Source: Dastarcus helophoroides
Taxonomy: Eukaryota; Arthropoda; Insecta; Coleoptera; Bothrideridae
Direction of reading: 5' to 3'
Length of the DNA stretch: 64,000 nucleotides
NCBI GenBank assembly: GCA_028583605.1
Contig: CM053326.1
Span: 50,476,619 to 50,540,618, forward strand
The position numbers were made by a program, and so were the translations under genes. Of the stretch, positions 43,727-54,892 are shown piece after piece (the first letter of the stretch is position 1; each line of letters starts with the position of its first letter). Below the pieces are notes generated by a model. That model searched no databases. It had not been told where the DNA came from and saw only the letters and a list, made by a program, of their open reading frames with translations.

Positions 43727-44440
43727 ATTCTAATGCACTAACCAATAAGTTGAACATTTAGTAGATTCGAAGTTTGGAAACCAAACACCGGTTTCGATCC
43801 TGTTAGAAGATCTCGTCAGATTGGCATATCCAACTCGAATGCTAACAAATGTTCCGACAAGTAAGTACTAAAGAATACACAGACGTCTAGCGTGTGACTT
43901 CTTAGTAGCACCATCTATTGGTCCATAGAGAAACTATGGCCATCGCCAACAATTTCGTATGCAAGTAGAATGCAACCTAGAGTACAAATTCATGCGTAGC
44001 CCTCCCCAGGTGTGTTGTATAGCGAATCATAGGTAGCTGCTGACCTACCCAAGAGTTGAAACACTGCCACCTACCGAAGCGGTTGCTCTCCTAGGAAAGT
44101 CCCAAGAAGACAAGGATTCTAATGCACAAACCAATAGGTTTGAATATTTATTAATTAGATTCAAAGTTTGGAAACCAAATACCGGTTTCGATTTTGTTAG
44201 ATCTCGTCAGTTTGGTATATCCAACTCGAATGCTAACAAATGTTCCGACAAGTAAGTACTAAAACATTCACAGACGTGTAGCGTGTGACTTCTTAGTACT
44301 ACCACCTATTGGTCCATAGAGAAACTATGGCCATCGCCAACAATGTCGTATACAAGTAGAATGCAACCTCGACTACAAATTCATACAGCCCTCCAGGCGT
44401 GAATAGTGAATCATAAGTAGCTGAACTACCAACAGTTGAA
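43727..44440 (+). repeat. Dispersed repeat C, nearly two tandem units
   Basis: ATTCTAATGCACTAACCAAT (43727) recurs as ATTCTAATGCACAAACCAAT (~44117). It is in the opposite orientation to the copies at 40096-41272, so the satellite is framed by inverted repeats. The first unit begins abruptly after the satellite's AAGTCAGAAA. Confidence 0.9.
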
Positions 44441-44746
44441 AAATATTCAGCCGGAAAATTTCTACTTTTTCCTTAAAATTTCAATTTTTTCTTTAAATTT
44501 GGATTTTTGCTCAAAATTCACTTTTTTTCGAAATCTCAATAAAATTTTACTCTAGGAAATTTCACCTTTCTCTCAAGATTTACATCTTTTTAGCCAAACT
44601 TCTATTTCCTCGAAATTTCGATCTTTTTCTCCAAATTTCGAATATTGTGCTAAAAATTTGTTTTCCTAAATTTCGCTTTTTACGCCCTTTTCTCAAAATT
44701 TGCGTCTGTTTCGCGAAACTGTTTTTTAGTTTAACCTACTCGGAAA
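44441..44746. repeat. TCGAAATTT simple sequence
   Basis: T-rich simple sequence between two repeat C blocks. No gene. Confidence 0.6.
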
Positions 44747-44965
44747 AAGGATTCTAATGCACAGACCAATAGGTTTGAACATTTATTAGATTCGAAGTTT
44801 GGAAACCAAAGGTCGGTTTCGATCTTGTTAAATCTCGTCAGTATATCCAACTCGAATGCTAACAAATGTTCTGACAAGTAAGTACTAAAGAATTCACAGA
44901 CGTCAAGCGTGTGACTCTTAGTACTACCACCTATTGGTCCATAGAGAAACTATGGCCATCGCAAA
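44747..44965 (+). repeat. Dispersed repeat C, partial copy
   Basis: From ATTCTAATGCACAGACCAAT to GAAACTATGGCCATCGC, then unrelated sequence. A short stretch at ~44995-45035 (TAGTATGCGGAAACAAG, AGATGGCAATGAAC) resembles the reverse of the Jockey-like 3' end. Confidence 0.8.
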
Positions 44966-45039
44966 AGACAACCGCATTTTACCTTCAGAGCACCACGAGT
45001 AGTATGCGGAAACAAGCTTAGATGGCAATGAACTTCTAT

Positions 45040-45435
45040 CATATTCTCGAAATTTCGATTTTTTTTCAAAATTTCAAATTATTTTCTTAGAATTTCGAAC
45101 TCTTTTTTTAGGATTTCGAACTCTTTTCCTAGAATTTCGAATTCTTTTCTTAGAATTTCGAATTCTTTTCTTAGATTTCGAACTCTTTTCCTAGAATTTC
45201 GAATTCTTTTCTTAGAATTTCGAATTCTTTTCTTAGAATTTCGAATTCTTTTCTTAGAATTTCGAATTCTTTTCTTACAATTTCGAAGTTTTCACTAAAC
45301 ATTTCAAATTTTGTCCTAAATATTCATTTTCATTTTTGAACAAATCGTTTTTTCCACGAAATTCGTATTTTTTCGAAATGTTGATATTTTCCACCAAATC
45401 CTCCTTTTTTTTCCAAATTTCGACTTTACCTCAAA
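45040..45435. repeat. 21-bp tandem repeat in simple sequence
   Basis: AATTTCGAATTCTTTTCTTAG is repeated about eight times at 45095-45290 with small changes. It is a local, more regular version of the TCGAAATTT motif. Confidence 0.85.
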
Positions 45436-46069
45436 ATCTGAAAACACAACAGAGGTTGCTCCGCGTTTCGACAGCCAAGCTGTCATCTTCAATCGTGTCG
45501 AAAATTTATTTTAATAATATTACTTACAAACTGGGCTCGGTAAGCTAAAATAAAAATTTGTGAAATTATTCAAAACGAGTAGTCAATAAGATCCAAAAAT
45601 GAAAAAGAATTTCTCTGGAAAATTTCGAATTTTTTGTTCATTTCGAAGTTTTTTCGAAATTTCGTTTTTTTTATTTCAAAATTCCATTATTTTTCTGAAA
45701 ATTTCGTCCTCTTAGGATCTAATTTTTTAGAAGATTGGTTTCTCATAGATGTCTTTTTAAGGAAATTTTGATTTTTATCTCAACCTTCAATATTTAAGAT
45801 TTCTAGAAATTTTCCCCAAAATTCGTTTTTTCTCTCGAAATTTTGATTGATTTCTCAAAATATGCCCTTCTCACAGAATTTTGATTTTTATCTCAACATT
45901 CGATATGTAATATTTTTAGAAATTTTGCCTTCTTCATGTAAAATTTTGACTTTTTTTCTTGAAGTAGTCTTTTATTTTTGTCTAATTCTCGAAATTTTAA
46001 CTTTTTTTTAAATTTGACTTTCTCTGGAAATTGTCCATTTCGAAGTTTCCTCGAATTTTTCCTTTTTTA
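45436..46069. repeat. Family A tip fragment and simple sequence
   Basis: 45438-45505 is an antisense family A tip (GGTTGCTCCGCGTTTCGACA, then GCCAAGCTGTCATCTTCAA) without outer arms. The rest is T-rich TCGAAATTT-type DNA. No gene. Confidence 0.65.
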
Positions 46070-46345
46070 AAGACTGGTTCTTGGTTATCTTCAAAAATTG
46101 AAAAACAAAACAAAACGTGTTTTGACAGCCAAGCTATCATCTTCCGATAGATAGATAGAGATAGATAGCGTTAGAGCAACCTTTGTTGTGTTTTTTAATC
46201 TTTGTTGGTTTCAGGGGACAATCATATTTTAAAAAAAACAGCTATCATCTTCCGAGAGATAGATAGCGTTAGAGCAACCTTTGTTGTGTTTTTTAATCTT
46301 TGTTGGTTTCAGGGGACAAGTTTTGTTTTTCAATTTTCGCTTTTT
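46070..46345. mobile_element. Foldback family A copy with duplicated right arm
   Basis: The left arm is shortened. The right-arm segment GAGCAACCTTTGTTGTGTTT occurs twice (~46173 and ~46272), each after a GATAGATAG run derived from the tip. The ribozyme-like core is lost. Confidence 0.8.
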
Positions 46346-46974
46346 GGTAAATTTCCATTATTCCTCCAAACATATTTGGCTTTTTCCGAAAATTTTGACC
46401 GAATCTGATTTTTCGGAAATTTTAATTGATTTCTCAAAATGTGCCTTTTTCACCAAATTTCAATTTTTATCTCAATATTCGCTATTTAATATTTCTAGAA
46501 ATTTTGACCTAAACTTTTGCCCCAAAATGCGTCTTTTTTTAAATTTCGGTTTTATTTTCAAAATCTTACTTTTGGGAGCTTTGTTTCAAATTTTTTTATT
46601 TATTTCGAAATTCCGCAATTTTCCTAATATTTGTCTAAAAATTTCAACTTTTTTTTCAAAATATTTTGTAGTTCTAAAAATTTCGACTTTTTTCAATAAA
46701 ATTAGATCGAAATGTTGATAAAAATGTTTTTGGGAATCTCTCGAAAAAAAAGATTTCTTGTAAATTCATCGTCTTTACTAAATATTAAATTTTGAGAACA
46801 ATATTTTTGGAAATAGGGATTTTTTTTCAAAATTTCAATTATTTGGACATTTTTCGAGTATTTAAGAAGAGTTAGGTTTATTATTTTGAATATGATTTAC
46901 CAAAAATTGCCACTTTTTCAAAATTCTTTACTCGAAATTTTCGTCTTCTTCGAAATTACTAATTTATTGTAAAC
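46346..46974. repeat. TCGAAATTT simple sequence
   Basis: T-rich simple sequence. The frame at 46281-46718 is F/L/S-rich and comes from the family A arm plus this tract, so it is not a gene. Confidence 0.6.
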
Positions 46975-47205
46975 ATTCCAAAAATTGAAATACAAAACTT
47001 GTGTCCTGAAACCAAGAAAGGTTAAAAAACACAACCAAGGTTGCTCTAACGCGTTTCGACAGCCAAGCTATCATCTTCAGAGAGATACTGGTGATAGCTT
47101 GGCTGTAGCAACCTTTGTTGTGTTTTGTACTTTGTTGGTTTCAAGGGACAAGTTTTGTATTTCGATTTTTAAAGATAACCAAGGACCAGTGCGTTCCACC
47201 ACAAA
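46975..47205. mobile_element. Foldback family A copy with an intact antisense tip
   Basis: Left arm with complete tip (46980-47090), short right tip, and a right arm ending GTGCGTTCCACCA. The motif on the minus strand is described next. Confidence 0.9.
47044..47084 (-). ncRNA. Hammerhead-like ribozyme motif (family A), intact
   Basis: Minus strand 5' to 3': CTCT (stem I), CTGAAGA, extra T, GATAGC, loop TTG, GCTGTC (stem II, one G-U pair), GAAA, CGCGTT, AGAG (pairs with CTCT). Every element of the consensus is present. Stem III (ACG with CGT) has no loop in the monomer. Confidence 0.55.
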
Positions 47206-47349
47206 AAAAAAGAAATTATGGAATTTTGATAGAAGCGAAATTTTCAGAAAACATCCAAATGGACAAAAAATTTAAAATTTTCCAGTTAAAGCTGAGTGTT
47301 GAAATAATCAAAAATACAAATTTTGAAAAAAGTGCCAAAAGACCAAAAT

Positions 47350-47527
47350 AAAAGACACAATAGTTGGTCTAAGGCGTTTCGACAGCCATGCTATCATGTT
47401 CATGTTTCTCTTGTATCTCAGAAGATGATAGCTTGGTTATCGAAACGCGTTAGAGCAATCTCTGTTGTGTTTTTTAATTTTTGTGTTTGAATTTTTGAGA
47501 TAACCAAGGACCAGTCCATTCCGCCAA
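47350..47527. mobile_element. Foldback family A copy
   Basis: An antisense tip (~47365-47400) and sense tip (~47420-47462) face each other. The sense core reads CAGAAGA (U4 changed). The right arm ends CCAGTCCATTCCGCCA. Confidence 0.85.
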
Positions 47528-48650
47528 AATTGTGGAATTTCAAGGTTTGCCACTATAAAACGCTATATTTCATCTTAAATAAGCTGACATGCGTCTCGAG
47601 TGCTTCACAAATAGAGAAAATCTTATAAGGATAAGGGAAAGTACACCGCTTATTTACAAAAGGGAGAGGAAATCGTGAAGTAAAAGCAAACACATTAACA
47701 CATCGTATATTTCGATGAATATATTAGGTTTTCGATCCAACTACTATTTTCGCATTTCAAACGTTTTTGTTAGAGGACTTTTGTTTATAAAATCCCTCAG
47801 TAGTAGTCAATTAAAAAAAAATGTGTTTAATCAAATGTAGTGATTTATAGCTTAGTAGTGAAATTAGTTTACTAATCGAGCACGTAAACATGTTGGTTGA
47901 ATTACAAAAAGCCACAACAAATTATATTTAATCAAATAATCCCTAACTGTGGTATTCTGTTCGACAAAGTGGAAGTAATCAGATTCCCCGCTTCTATCAA
48001 GTTTTGGTGGTAACAAATGAACTGCAAATGAAATATTATACCGAAGTCAATTTAGTAATTGAAATTTACTGAAGAGACTACTTAAAATTTTTAATGAATA
48101 CACAACATTAGGCAGAAAATTTTTCTTGTCCTTGAAACACAATACTACTGATTGCAGAGGATTTAAGGATTATAAATCTTGGTCTTTTCATTACTTTAGA
48201 CGAGTTAGTTAAATTATCAGGGATGCAAGGACAAAGCGATTTTCCTCTCGACGTGAGGTCCCCTTCGCTGTCGATGAACAAGGTTTGATTTTGTAAACAA
48301 CTTGTACTACACTGTTTGTAGTAATTTCTTGGAAACTGACATGTTCAATATCGCGCAAATTGGAATGGTCAAGGAGCACGTCCTTCAAATGACTTGTACA
48401 GCCGCATTTCCACCATTCTGATTAATTATCTTTCGCTCTAGAACCAGATGTCCAACATCTAGGAACATTTTCCAGATAATTAATGAACAATGTCCTGTTT
48501 CAGGATTATCTACTGATTTATCTGTCCCAGATTTGGGAGTGGGAAGTAAGAACTATAATTTCGCATTAATGTTTAAATGTACTTTTGTACTTCAATGAAT
48601 AAACAGATTGGGGAGGGTCGTTAACTTTAATATGTCCTTTATTTTAAAAC
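47528..48650. other. Apparently single-copy DNA
   Basis: No repeats of this window and no splice-bounded frame. Composition is ordinary AT-rich. Confidence 0.35.
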
Positions 48651-48654
48651 ATCT

Positions 48655-48762
48655 TTCTCTCTCTGAAGATGATAGCTTGGCTGCCGAAACGCGTTAGAGC
48701 AAGCTTTGTTGTGTTTTTTAATCTTTCTTGATTTCAGGGGACAATTTTTGTATTTCAATCTC
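48655..48762 (+). mobile_element. Family A half-element (single arm)
   Basis: Starts at the tip (CTCTCTCTGAAGATGATAGC) and ends in the arm at TTTTTGTATTTCAATCTCTC. The ribozyme-like motif is at 48659-48699: stem I CTCT with AGAG, CTGAAGA, GAAA and CGCGTT intact, and one A-C mismatch in stem II. Confidence 0.8.
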
Positions 48763-48859
48763 TCTTGTATTTTTGGTTTAAGACTAACCGTTAATATCAG
48801 TCTATGGTTGCGGTTGTACATATTTTCAATTTTAAGCACGTTTAACTGTTTAATTACAG

Positions 48860-48970
48860 AACATTTAATTGGTCGTTTGTCAAAACTAGATGAAAGTAAA
48901 GTCACGCCGAGGACGTTTGTATCTGTGGATGTTGCGATGCAACCCGTGATACAAGCTTTGCCTCATCTAC
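48860..48970 (+). CDS. Candidate exon of an unknown gene
   Basis: Acceptor AACTGTTTAATTACAG (to 48859). The open frame has protein-like composition: HLIGRLSKLDESKVTPRTF, then VSVDVAMQPVIQALPHLR. A possible donor is CTAC GTGAAC at 48971, giving 111 bp with phase 1 at both ends. Alternatively the frame runs on to a TAA at ~49009. I do not recognise the protein. No partner exon was found. Confidence 0.4.
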
Positions 48971-49011
48971 GTGAACTTTGCAATTGCAGTCTAGTTTTCA
49001 TTAGATTCTAA

Positions 49012-49944
49012 TGAAATTGGATTTCAATTGCATCGTAATAAACTTGTATATATTCGTATATACAAGGCTTATTATCTCAATATTATAGTGTTCATTATAC
49101 TTTTAGAAGTTCCTTTATATTCTTGAAAGTACATTTAATTATCCTAAGGATTGAAGTTCAGATAATTTTTAGTGGTAACGCCTATGTAATAAATACACTC
49201 CCAAGTTCGGAAACTATTGATTAAATAATAAGAAACATGTTAAGAAAAAGAGCTTTAAAGCGTAAAATTGGATTAGAGGGAACGCTTGCCCCAGTTCATA
49301 CTTTCCGTTTTATTTACTTGTAAACTCATTTTGTAAACAATAGAAGCGTTATTTTTTTTTGTAGTCTAAATTAGTCACGATACTTTTATCGGTTTTTTTT
49401 TGGGTTTTTTTCGATTATTTGCTCATTGACACTCAATTTTGACTTCGGATTCGTGTTCAGTGGGAAAAAAAACCCTAGAAAATCATAGTCCGGCCCCCAG
49501 CATAAACCACTATTTTTTTTTGTAGACCTGTGTTATTATTAAATTAAAAAGTCATCAGAAGTTATTTTGTAAACTTGAAAACTGTTTAACACTTTGCCAA
49601 AATTTATTAATTCCCAACAATGAACTTGATTAACATTTACTACCTTTTTATAGCCTATGGACATAGGTAGACTTTCCTTCAAGAGGTGGGGGGTATAACC
49701 ATCATTCATGGGCAAAAAAAAAAACCCGAGGAGATCCAATTTCTAGATTAAAACCGAAATTTCAAAAAGGAGCCAAACTTTAAGAAAAAACCTTTCGGAA
49801 AGGTTCGAGAAATGTCGAAATTTGGCAAAATTCAATTCGCAAAATTCGAAATTTCACAAAATTAAAAATTTTGCGAAATTCGAAATTTTACAACATTCGA
49901 AATTTTGCAAAATTCGAAATTTCGCAATATTGTTGAGGTTGTTT
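49012..49944. other. AT-rich DNA, nothing recognised
   Basis: Mostly single copy. About 49740-49935 is simple sequence built on AAATTTCGCAAAATTCG-like units (~20 bp). Confidence 0.4.
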
Positions 49945-50060
49945 AGAGAGATACTGATGAAGATGCTAGATTGGCTATCGAAACGCGTTAGAGCAACCTC
50001 TGTTGTGTTTTTTAATCTTTCTTGGTTTTAGGGGACAAGATTTGTATTTTAATTTTTGAA
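49945..50060 (+). mobile_element. Family A half-element (single arm)
   Basis: Begins AGAGATACTGATGAAGATG, so the core reads CTGATGA. GGCTATCGAAACGCG follows. The arm ends ATTTGTATTTTAATTTTTG. Stem II is partly scrambled. Confidence 0.8.
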
Positions 50061-51000
50061 ATTCCAAATAAAACCAAAACTGTTATTGCATACATCGAGG
50101 AATGGGACTGTGCAATACCGCAGGAATCAAAGGCTAGTTAGACAATGTAAAAATTTGATATTAAATTAAACGAGCACATTTGCAGATAAAAAAATTTTAA
50201 TTTTCTTTCGTCATCGATAGGTGAACGAATTTTTTTAAATGGGTGACTAAAAAACAAAGCAGGATCAATGGGTCCGAGCAATTTTTTATAAAACATATCT
50301 TCCTTTGTATCTGAAAATTATGTCTTATTTCATAGGCGCACTGTACACATTTAACATTATTATTTTAATTTTTAACGGTATGCAACTTGCACATCACCAA
50401 AGTGATATATCTCAGCTGTAAATTGGTGCAATTTCAAAAGCAATGTCAAGTAAAATGTTATTAAGCTGCATCATCATTGATTGTAGTTTTAGTAATTTTA
50501 AATAAACTGTCATGTCATAATTAAATTTGTTGGAGAAAATATTTTACGAAAATAAAATAATAGGCAAAGTCTTGAGTTTAAAATGAAATCTCTTAACTAT
50601 TGAAGTATTAGTATATAGAAATAGCTGTAGGTACAAATATCATAATATAAACCAAACAATTCGATTAATTCGATAATTAAATGATGTGTCAATTCATTAA
50701 TCATTTTGTGAAAGTTGGCTTTAAAGCTCTATAAAGACAACGCTCTGAAATGCCAAATCATCAAAGTGCAAATTAAATTGCACCTTCTGTTGAATAATTT
50801 AATATTATCTTACTAATTGTTATTTAAATTTAGCATCTAGCCTTAATTAAAGATCTCTAATACGATGAGCACTTGACATTCACTGAACTTCATAATTTAA
50901 ATTACGGCCACCCGCAACCGTTGTTTACTTTTATATTAAAAGTTGATAACATTAAATATTCTTCATGGTAGACCCTTACTGACCGGAAATATTATGTTTT
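50061..51000. other. Apparently single-copy AT-rich DNA
   Basis: Nothing recognised. Confidence 0.35.
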
Positions 51001-51151
51001 TTTCAATTTATTTAACATTTCTTCGGCCCAGTTTGGAAATATTTAAATTTTTATGGTTTGTCGCATTTCAAAAACTGTTTAGAAAATTGTCAACAAACCA
51101 TAAAAATTTAAATATTTCCAAACTGTGCCGAAGAAATGTTAAATAAATTGA
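51001..51151. mobile_element. Foldback family D copy, near-perfect arms
   Basis: Arms 51001-51060 and 51093-51151 are reverse complements with very few mismatches (TTTCAATTTATTTAACATTT against its complement). The loop is ~32 bases. The ATG frame at 50943-51146 is a by-product. Confidence 0.9.
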
Positions 51152-51234
51152 AAGAAACATTAAATATTTTACAAAAACTGTGAAATTTCACCGCCAATAA
51201 ACGTAGAGAATGTTAGATCTCGTATAGTGAGACA

Positions 51235-51480
51235 TAATCGCCAGACTGTCACCACTACCCGATTTTTAGCATAGACGGTACGCGTGGATACAATAATACA
51301 AGTCTCAAAGCAGTTTTGCAGCGATTTTCCGAGCTGGATAACTCTGCATTGCTCATTCGACGGATTTGCGCAACGGAGCTACATAGCTGAAGCCAAAAGC
51401 TTCTAGAGGGAGTGAGGAATCCTCGTATTTTACCATTTTATTTACAATATTGTGTTTTTATCAAAATTAATAGAAAGCTT
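51235..51480 (-). repeat. Dispersed relative of the 310-bp repeat
   Basis: On the minus strand, TATTGTATCCACGCGTACCG, GTCTATGCTAAAAATC and GGGTAGTGGTGACAGTCTGG match the end of the 310-bp unit, and AAATAAAATGGTAAAATACG matches its middle. It carries ~90 bp (around CGGATTTGCGCAACGGAGC) not in the tandem array. Confidence 0.65.
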
Positions 51481-51522
51481 TCACATTTATAATCTACACC
51501 TGACGTTTCACGAACTTATTTT

Positions 51523-51556
51523 ATTCTCTTTACTTATGTTAATAAGTAAAGAGAAT
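51523..51556. repeat. 15-bp perfect hairpin
   Basis: ATTCTCTTTACTTAT and its exact reverse complement, separated by GTTA. There is no T-run and no gene nearby to suggest a terminator. Confidence 0.7.
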
Positions 51557-52061
51557 CAATTTGAGATTTCAGGTCCACTTCAAATGTAATACTGTCTGCA
51601 AGCAATATAATAGGTTATTGGTAATGTCGTCGTTAGTTCCTCATTCATTTTATGGCTTTACTGCAATTCCCTACTAAGATGTCACCCTTTTGATATATAA
51701 TATGTTCGTAATTTTGGATATTCCACTCGATTGCGATGTAGTCGGTGGTCCCTTCAATTCTAAATTACATGGTCATTTTCTTTCGGGGAAAAATTTCCTG
51801 AAAATAATAACCCTCTCTTTTATTGAAAGAGGAAACTCATTCAGTTTAGGTCTTCGTTCATAAATTATAATATAATACAATAAATTCATAAATAAAACAT
51901 TAACAAAATTAACCGTTTATTTATATTTTCCTTTTTTAATAGATCTACTTATTTACTGCCCTACTTGTTTCATTATATACAGGGCGTCTCCATTTTAAAT
52001 GCCTTAAATGAAGCAGGTGATAGAAAAAGTAATTTTAAGGAAAAAGTTTGCTATGAATGTA

Positions 52062-53423
52062 CAGGGTGAACCATAAATAATGGTACACAGAGCAATGGTG
52101 AATTTTTCGAATAAAAATAAGATGATTTAGCTACATTCACCTTATACCAAAAGTTGATATTAACAGAGATGCAGGGTGTCAAATTTGAAAAAAAAATCGA
52201 TTTTTTCGAATAATTATTCAATGAATTGTAATATAGGCACGAAGTTTGGCACTAAGGGGTTTCTTAAATCGACAAACTCTAATTTGCTAACATATCACCA
52301 AAAGCTGATAGGGGGCGCTACTTGCGCTATCCTGCATAATTCTAAATCATCATAATTTTTTGTGTACCCACATATATGAATTTTAAATGGGTTATTTTAT
52401 TTCCCCATATTTTTTACGTAAAAAAGGTGTACTTTCTGAAAGTTGATACGAGCAACCGTTTCCAAGATATTTGCCTTTAAAGCTTGACGTGCCTTGGTTT
52501 TAAATTACTAAGATATTAAATTTTCGAAGTAGTCTTCAAAAAAAAAGTAATCATACGACAGCTTTGAAACTAATTTATGTCAAATATTACTTTGCTAATA
52601 ATATTATTACCTAAATTTTGAAAATTTCAATAAAGAAAATCCAAAAAATTTAAACGTAATTTATTTTCTAACATAGAATGTGAGATATGATCTCTGAGTC
52701 CACACAAGAAAATTTTAATAGTGTGGGGGTCAAAGCAGATATTTGGAGATAAATTTCAATAAAAGACACCCAGATTTTTAATTGTTTACGATCCCTTTAC
52801 ATGAAAAAATATCATTTCCCACATACTTATTTTTGAAAATAAATTTTGTTTTGGTATTTTATTTAAATTTGCTTTAGAAATTTAAAAAATAATGTCAGTA
52901 GAGTAATATTTGATATAAACTACTTTGAAGTCAGTTTTATCACTTTTATTTTGAAACCTATTGCGAAAAATTCAGATTTACATAATTTAATATAAACGTA
53001 CAGCCAACTTTGAAGGCAAATATCTTGAAAACGGTTGCTTGTACCAACATTTAGAAAGTATACCTTTTTTACGTAAAAAATGTAGGTAAATAAAAATATC
53101 TATTTAAAATAAGTGTACACGAGGACACAAAAAAGTTATGATGCTTTAGAATAATACAAGGTAGCGCAGGTGGCGCCCCCTATGAGTTACTGACAATCTG
53201 TTAGCAAATTAGAATTTCTTGACCAAAGAATCCCCCCTATGCCAAATCTCTTGTCTATAATGAAATGTGTTCATCATTTATGTGAAAAAATCACATTTAT
53301 TTTCCAACTTTGACACCCTGTATCTCTGTTAATATCAACTTTTGGTATACGTGGCTAAATCACGTTATTTTTATGCGAAAAATCTACTCTTGCTTTATGT
53401 ACTATTACTTACGGTCCACCCAG
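52062..53423. mobile_element. Inner foldback element (1.36 kb)
   Basis: Ends CAGGGTGAACC and GGTCCACCCAG, with TA on both sides. Arms of several hundred bp pair: CCAAAAGTTGATATTAACAG with its complement at ~53330, CCGTTTCCAAGATATTTGCC with ~53015-53035, and TACGTAAAAAAGG with ~53065. It sits inside the left arm of the outer element, so it is younger. Confidence 0.85.
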
Positions 53424-53772
53424 TATACTCTTAATAAAGAAGATACTAGGCGTTAAAATTTGAATAAAAAAAAAAGTTTTTTTGTTTCACTATCAAGTTT
53501 TCAGAGATATTTAAACTAAATTTTGCACACTTCGTGTGTAGATGAAGGATGATAAAATAAGACAAAATTAAGTTTCTACCTCAACCAGTGGCGGAGTTAC
53601 GGGTAATCTGGGATATTGTTTTGAAAAAAAAAGTATTTCGTCACTAAACTAAATGAAATAAAATACAATTTTTGGATCAAGCATTTAATTTTGAAGAAAA
53701 GTTTCCTCTTGACAATATTTTTGGCATTCATTTCCTTATGTTTTTCCTAGGAACTGTTCGAATACAGTGTAT

Positions 53773-54358
53773 TGTAACGCAATGTAAATAGGTGGAATAG
53801 AATTGTATAATTTAGTAAATAAAAAAGTTTCTAGAAGGATCTGATAAGGGAAAAGCGACCGCGATAACGAGACAAATGGCAGATAAGCGTTCCAGAAACT
53901 TCGGGAACGATAAACCTTATCTGCCGAAAAGTTCTAGAAGCCGGGGGCCAAAACTATAAAAGGCGGTCAGCTTTCCCTCAAGGAAGTTTGAAGGTGGACC
54001 GAGTAGCCTTCTTTAGAGTGACTGCTGTCGATCACGGACGCCTGCCATCGGAGGTGAATTGAGTAGCTTTCGATCGGCGGTCTCCGCAGCTCACAAAATT
54101 ATCAACACAGTAATGTTCACTAAAAGACGGCGGTCAAAGGAACGAAAGTTTCGGAACAGCGTTAAACTACCAAAGAACCATAATGTCCTCAAGGAAGTCA
54201 GTTAGAAGTCAGTGTAGTTAGTAAGTTAGCAATTAGTGAATAAGTAGGGAGTTACTGTTCAGTTGAAGTGTGCCGAGTTAATTTGGTAATAAAGTGAGAC
54301 TGATCTTTAAATAATCAGTGACTAACCCAAAGAGGGGTAAGTTTAAGATGCTACAACA
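53773..54358 (+). mobile_element. Solo LTR 3 (586 bp, with an extra 211 bp)
   Basis: Starts TGTAACG and ends CTACAACA. The flanks GTAT and GTTT differ at one base, so the target duplication is imperfect. A 211-bp step separates two copies of CCTCAAGGAAGT (53976-53987 and 54187-54198), an insertion or duplication absent from the other LTRs. A TATA box (TATAAAAGG, ~53955) and AATAAAGTG (~54288) are kept. Confidence 0.8.
53890..53907 (+). promoter_or_regulatory. Four-unit heat shock element in LTR 3
   Basis: TTC, GAA, TTC and GAA, each separated by exactly two bases, in a larger inverted repeat bounded by GGCAGATAAG and CTTATCTGCC. It lies ~48 bp upstream of the TATA box. Confidence 0.6.
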
Positions 54359-54892
54359 GTTTTGAATAAAGCTGACTCTTAACATTCCTTCATGTGTCGC
54401 TATTGTCACAATCGTGACAGAATTTAAATATTTGGGACTTTCCTTAGTGAAAGTACGAGTGAGAGTGATGTTTTTTCTAAAACCAACAACATGACGCAAC
54501 CAGTGGCAGATGCGGAAAAATGTCAAGAAAAAATTTTTATTCAGATTTAAATCCTTTACCTAAGACAGATATTTTATTTCATTTCCTTTATTGCGGTTTT
54601 TCTACAATAATACCACAGATTTACGCATAACTTCGCCACTGGTTGAGATAGAAACTTAATTTTATTTTATTTTGTGATTCTTCATCCATACACCATGTGT
54701 ACAAAATTTGGTTTAAATATTTGAGAAAAGTTAAAAGTGAAAAAGTAAAAACTTTTTTTTTAATCCAAATTTGAATACTTTGGATCTATTTTATTAAGAG
54801 TTTCCGGATACATGTTCATAGAAAACTTTTTGCTTAAAATTATTTTTTCTATGACCTGTGTCATTTAAGGCACTTAAAACGAGGACACCCTG

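Larger units (their letters stand above)
51980..54892. mobile_element. Outer foldback element with CAGGGTGTCC ends
   Basis: Left end CAGGGCGTCTCC, right end (reverse complement) CAGGGTGTCCTCG, flanked by TA on both sides. Arms match as inverted repeats once the two insertions are removed (TGAAGCAGGTGATAGAAAAA against GACCTGTGTC-side text; CAACCAGTGGCGGAGTTACG against CTTCGCCACTGGTTGAG). It has no coding frame. It contains an inner foldback and solo LTR 3. Confidence 0.8.
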
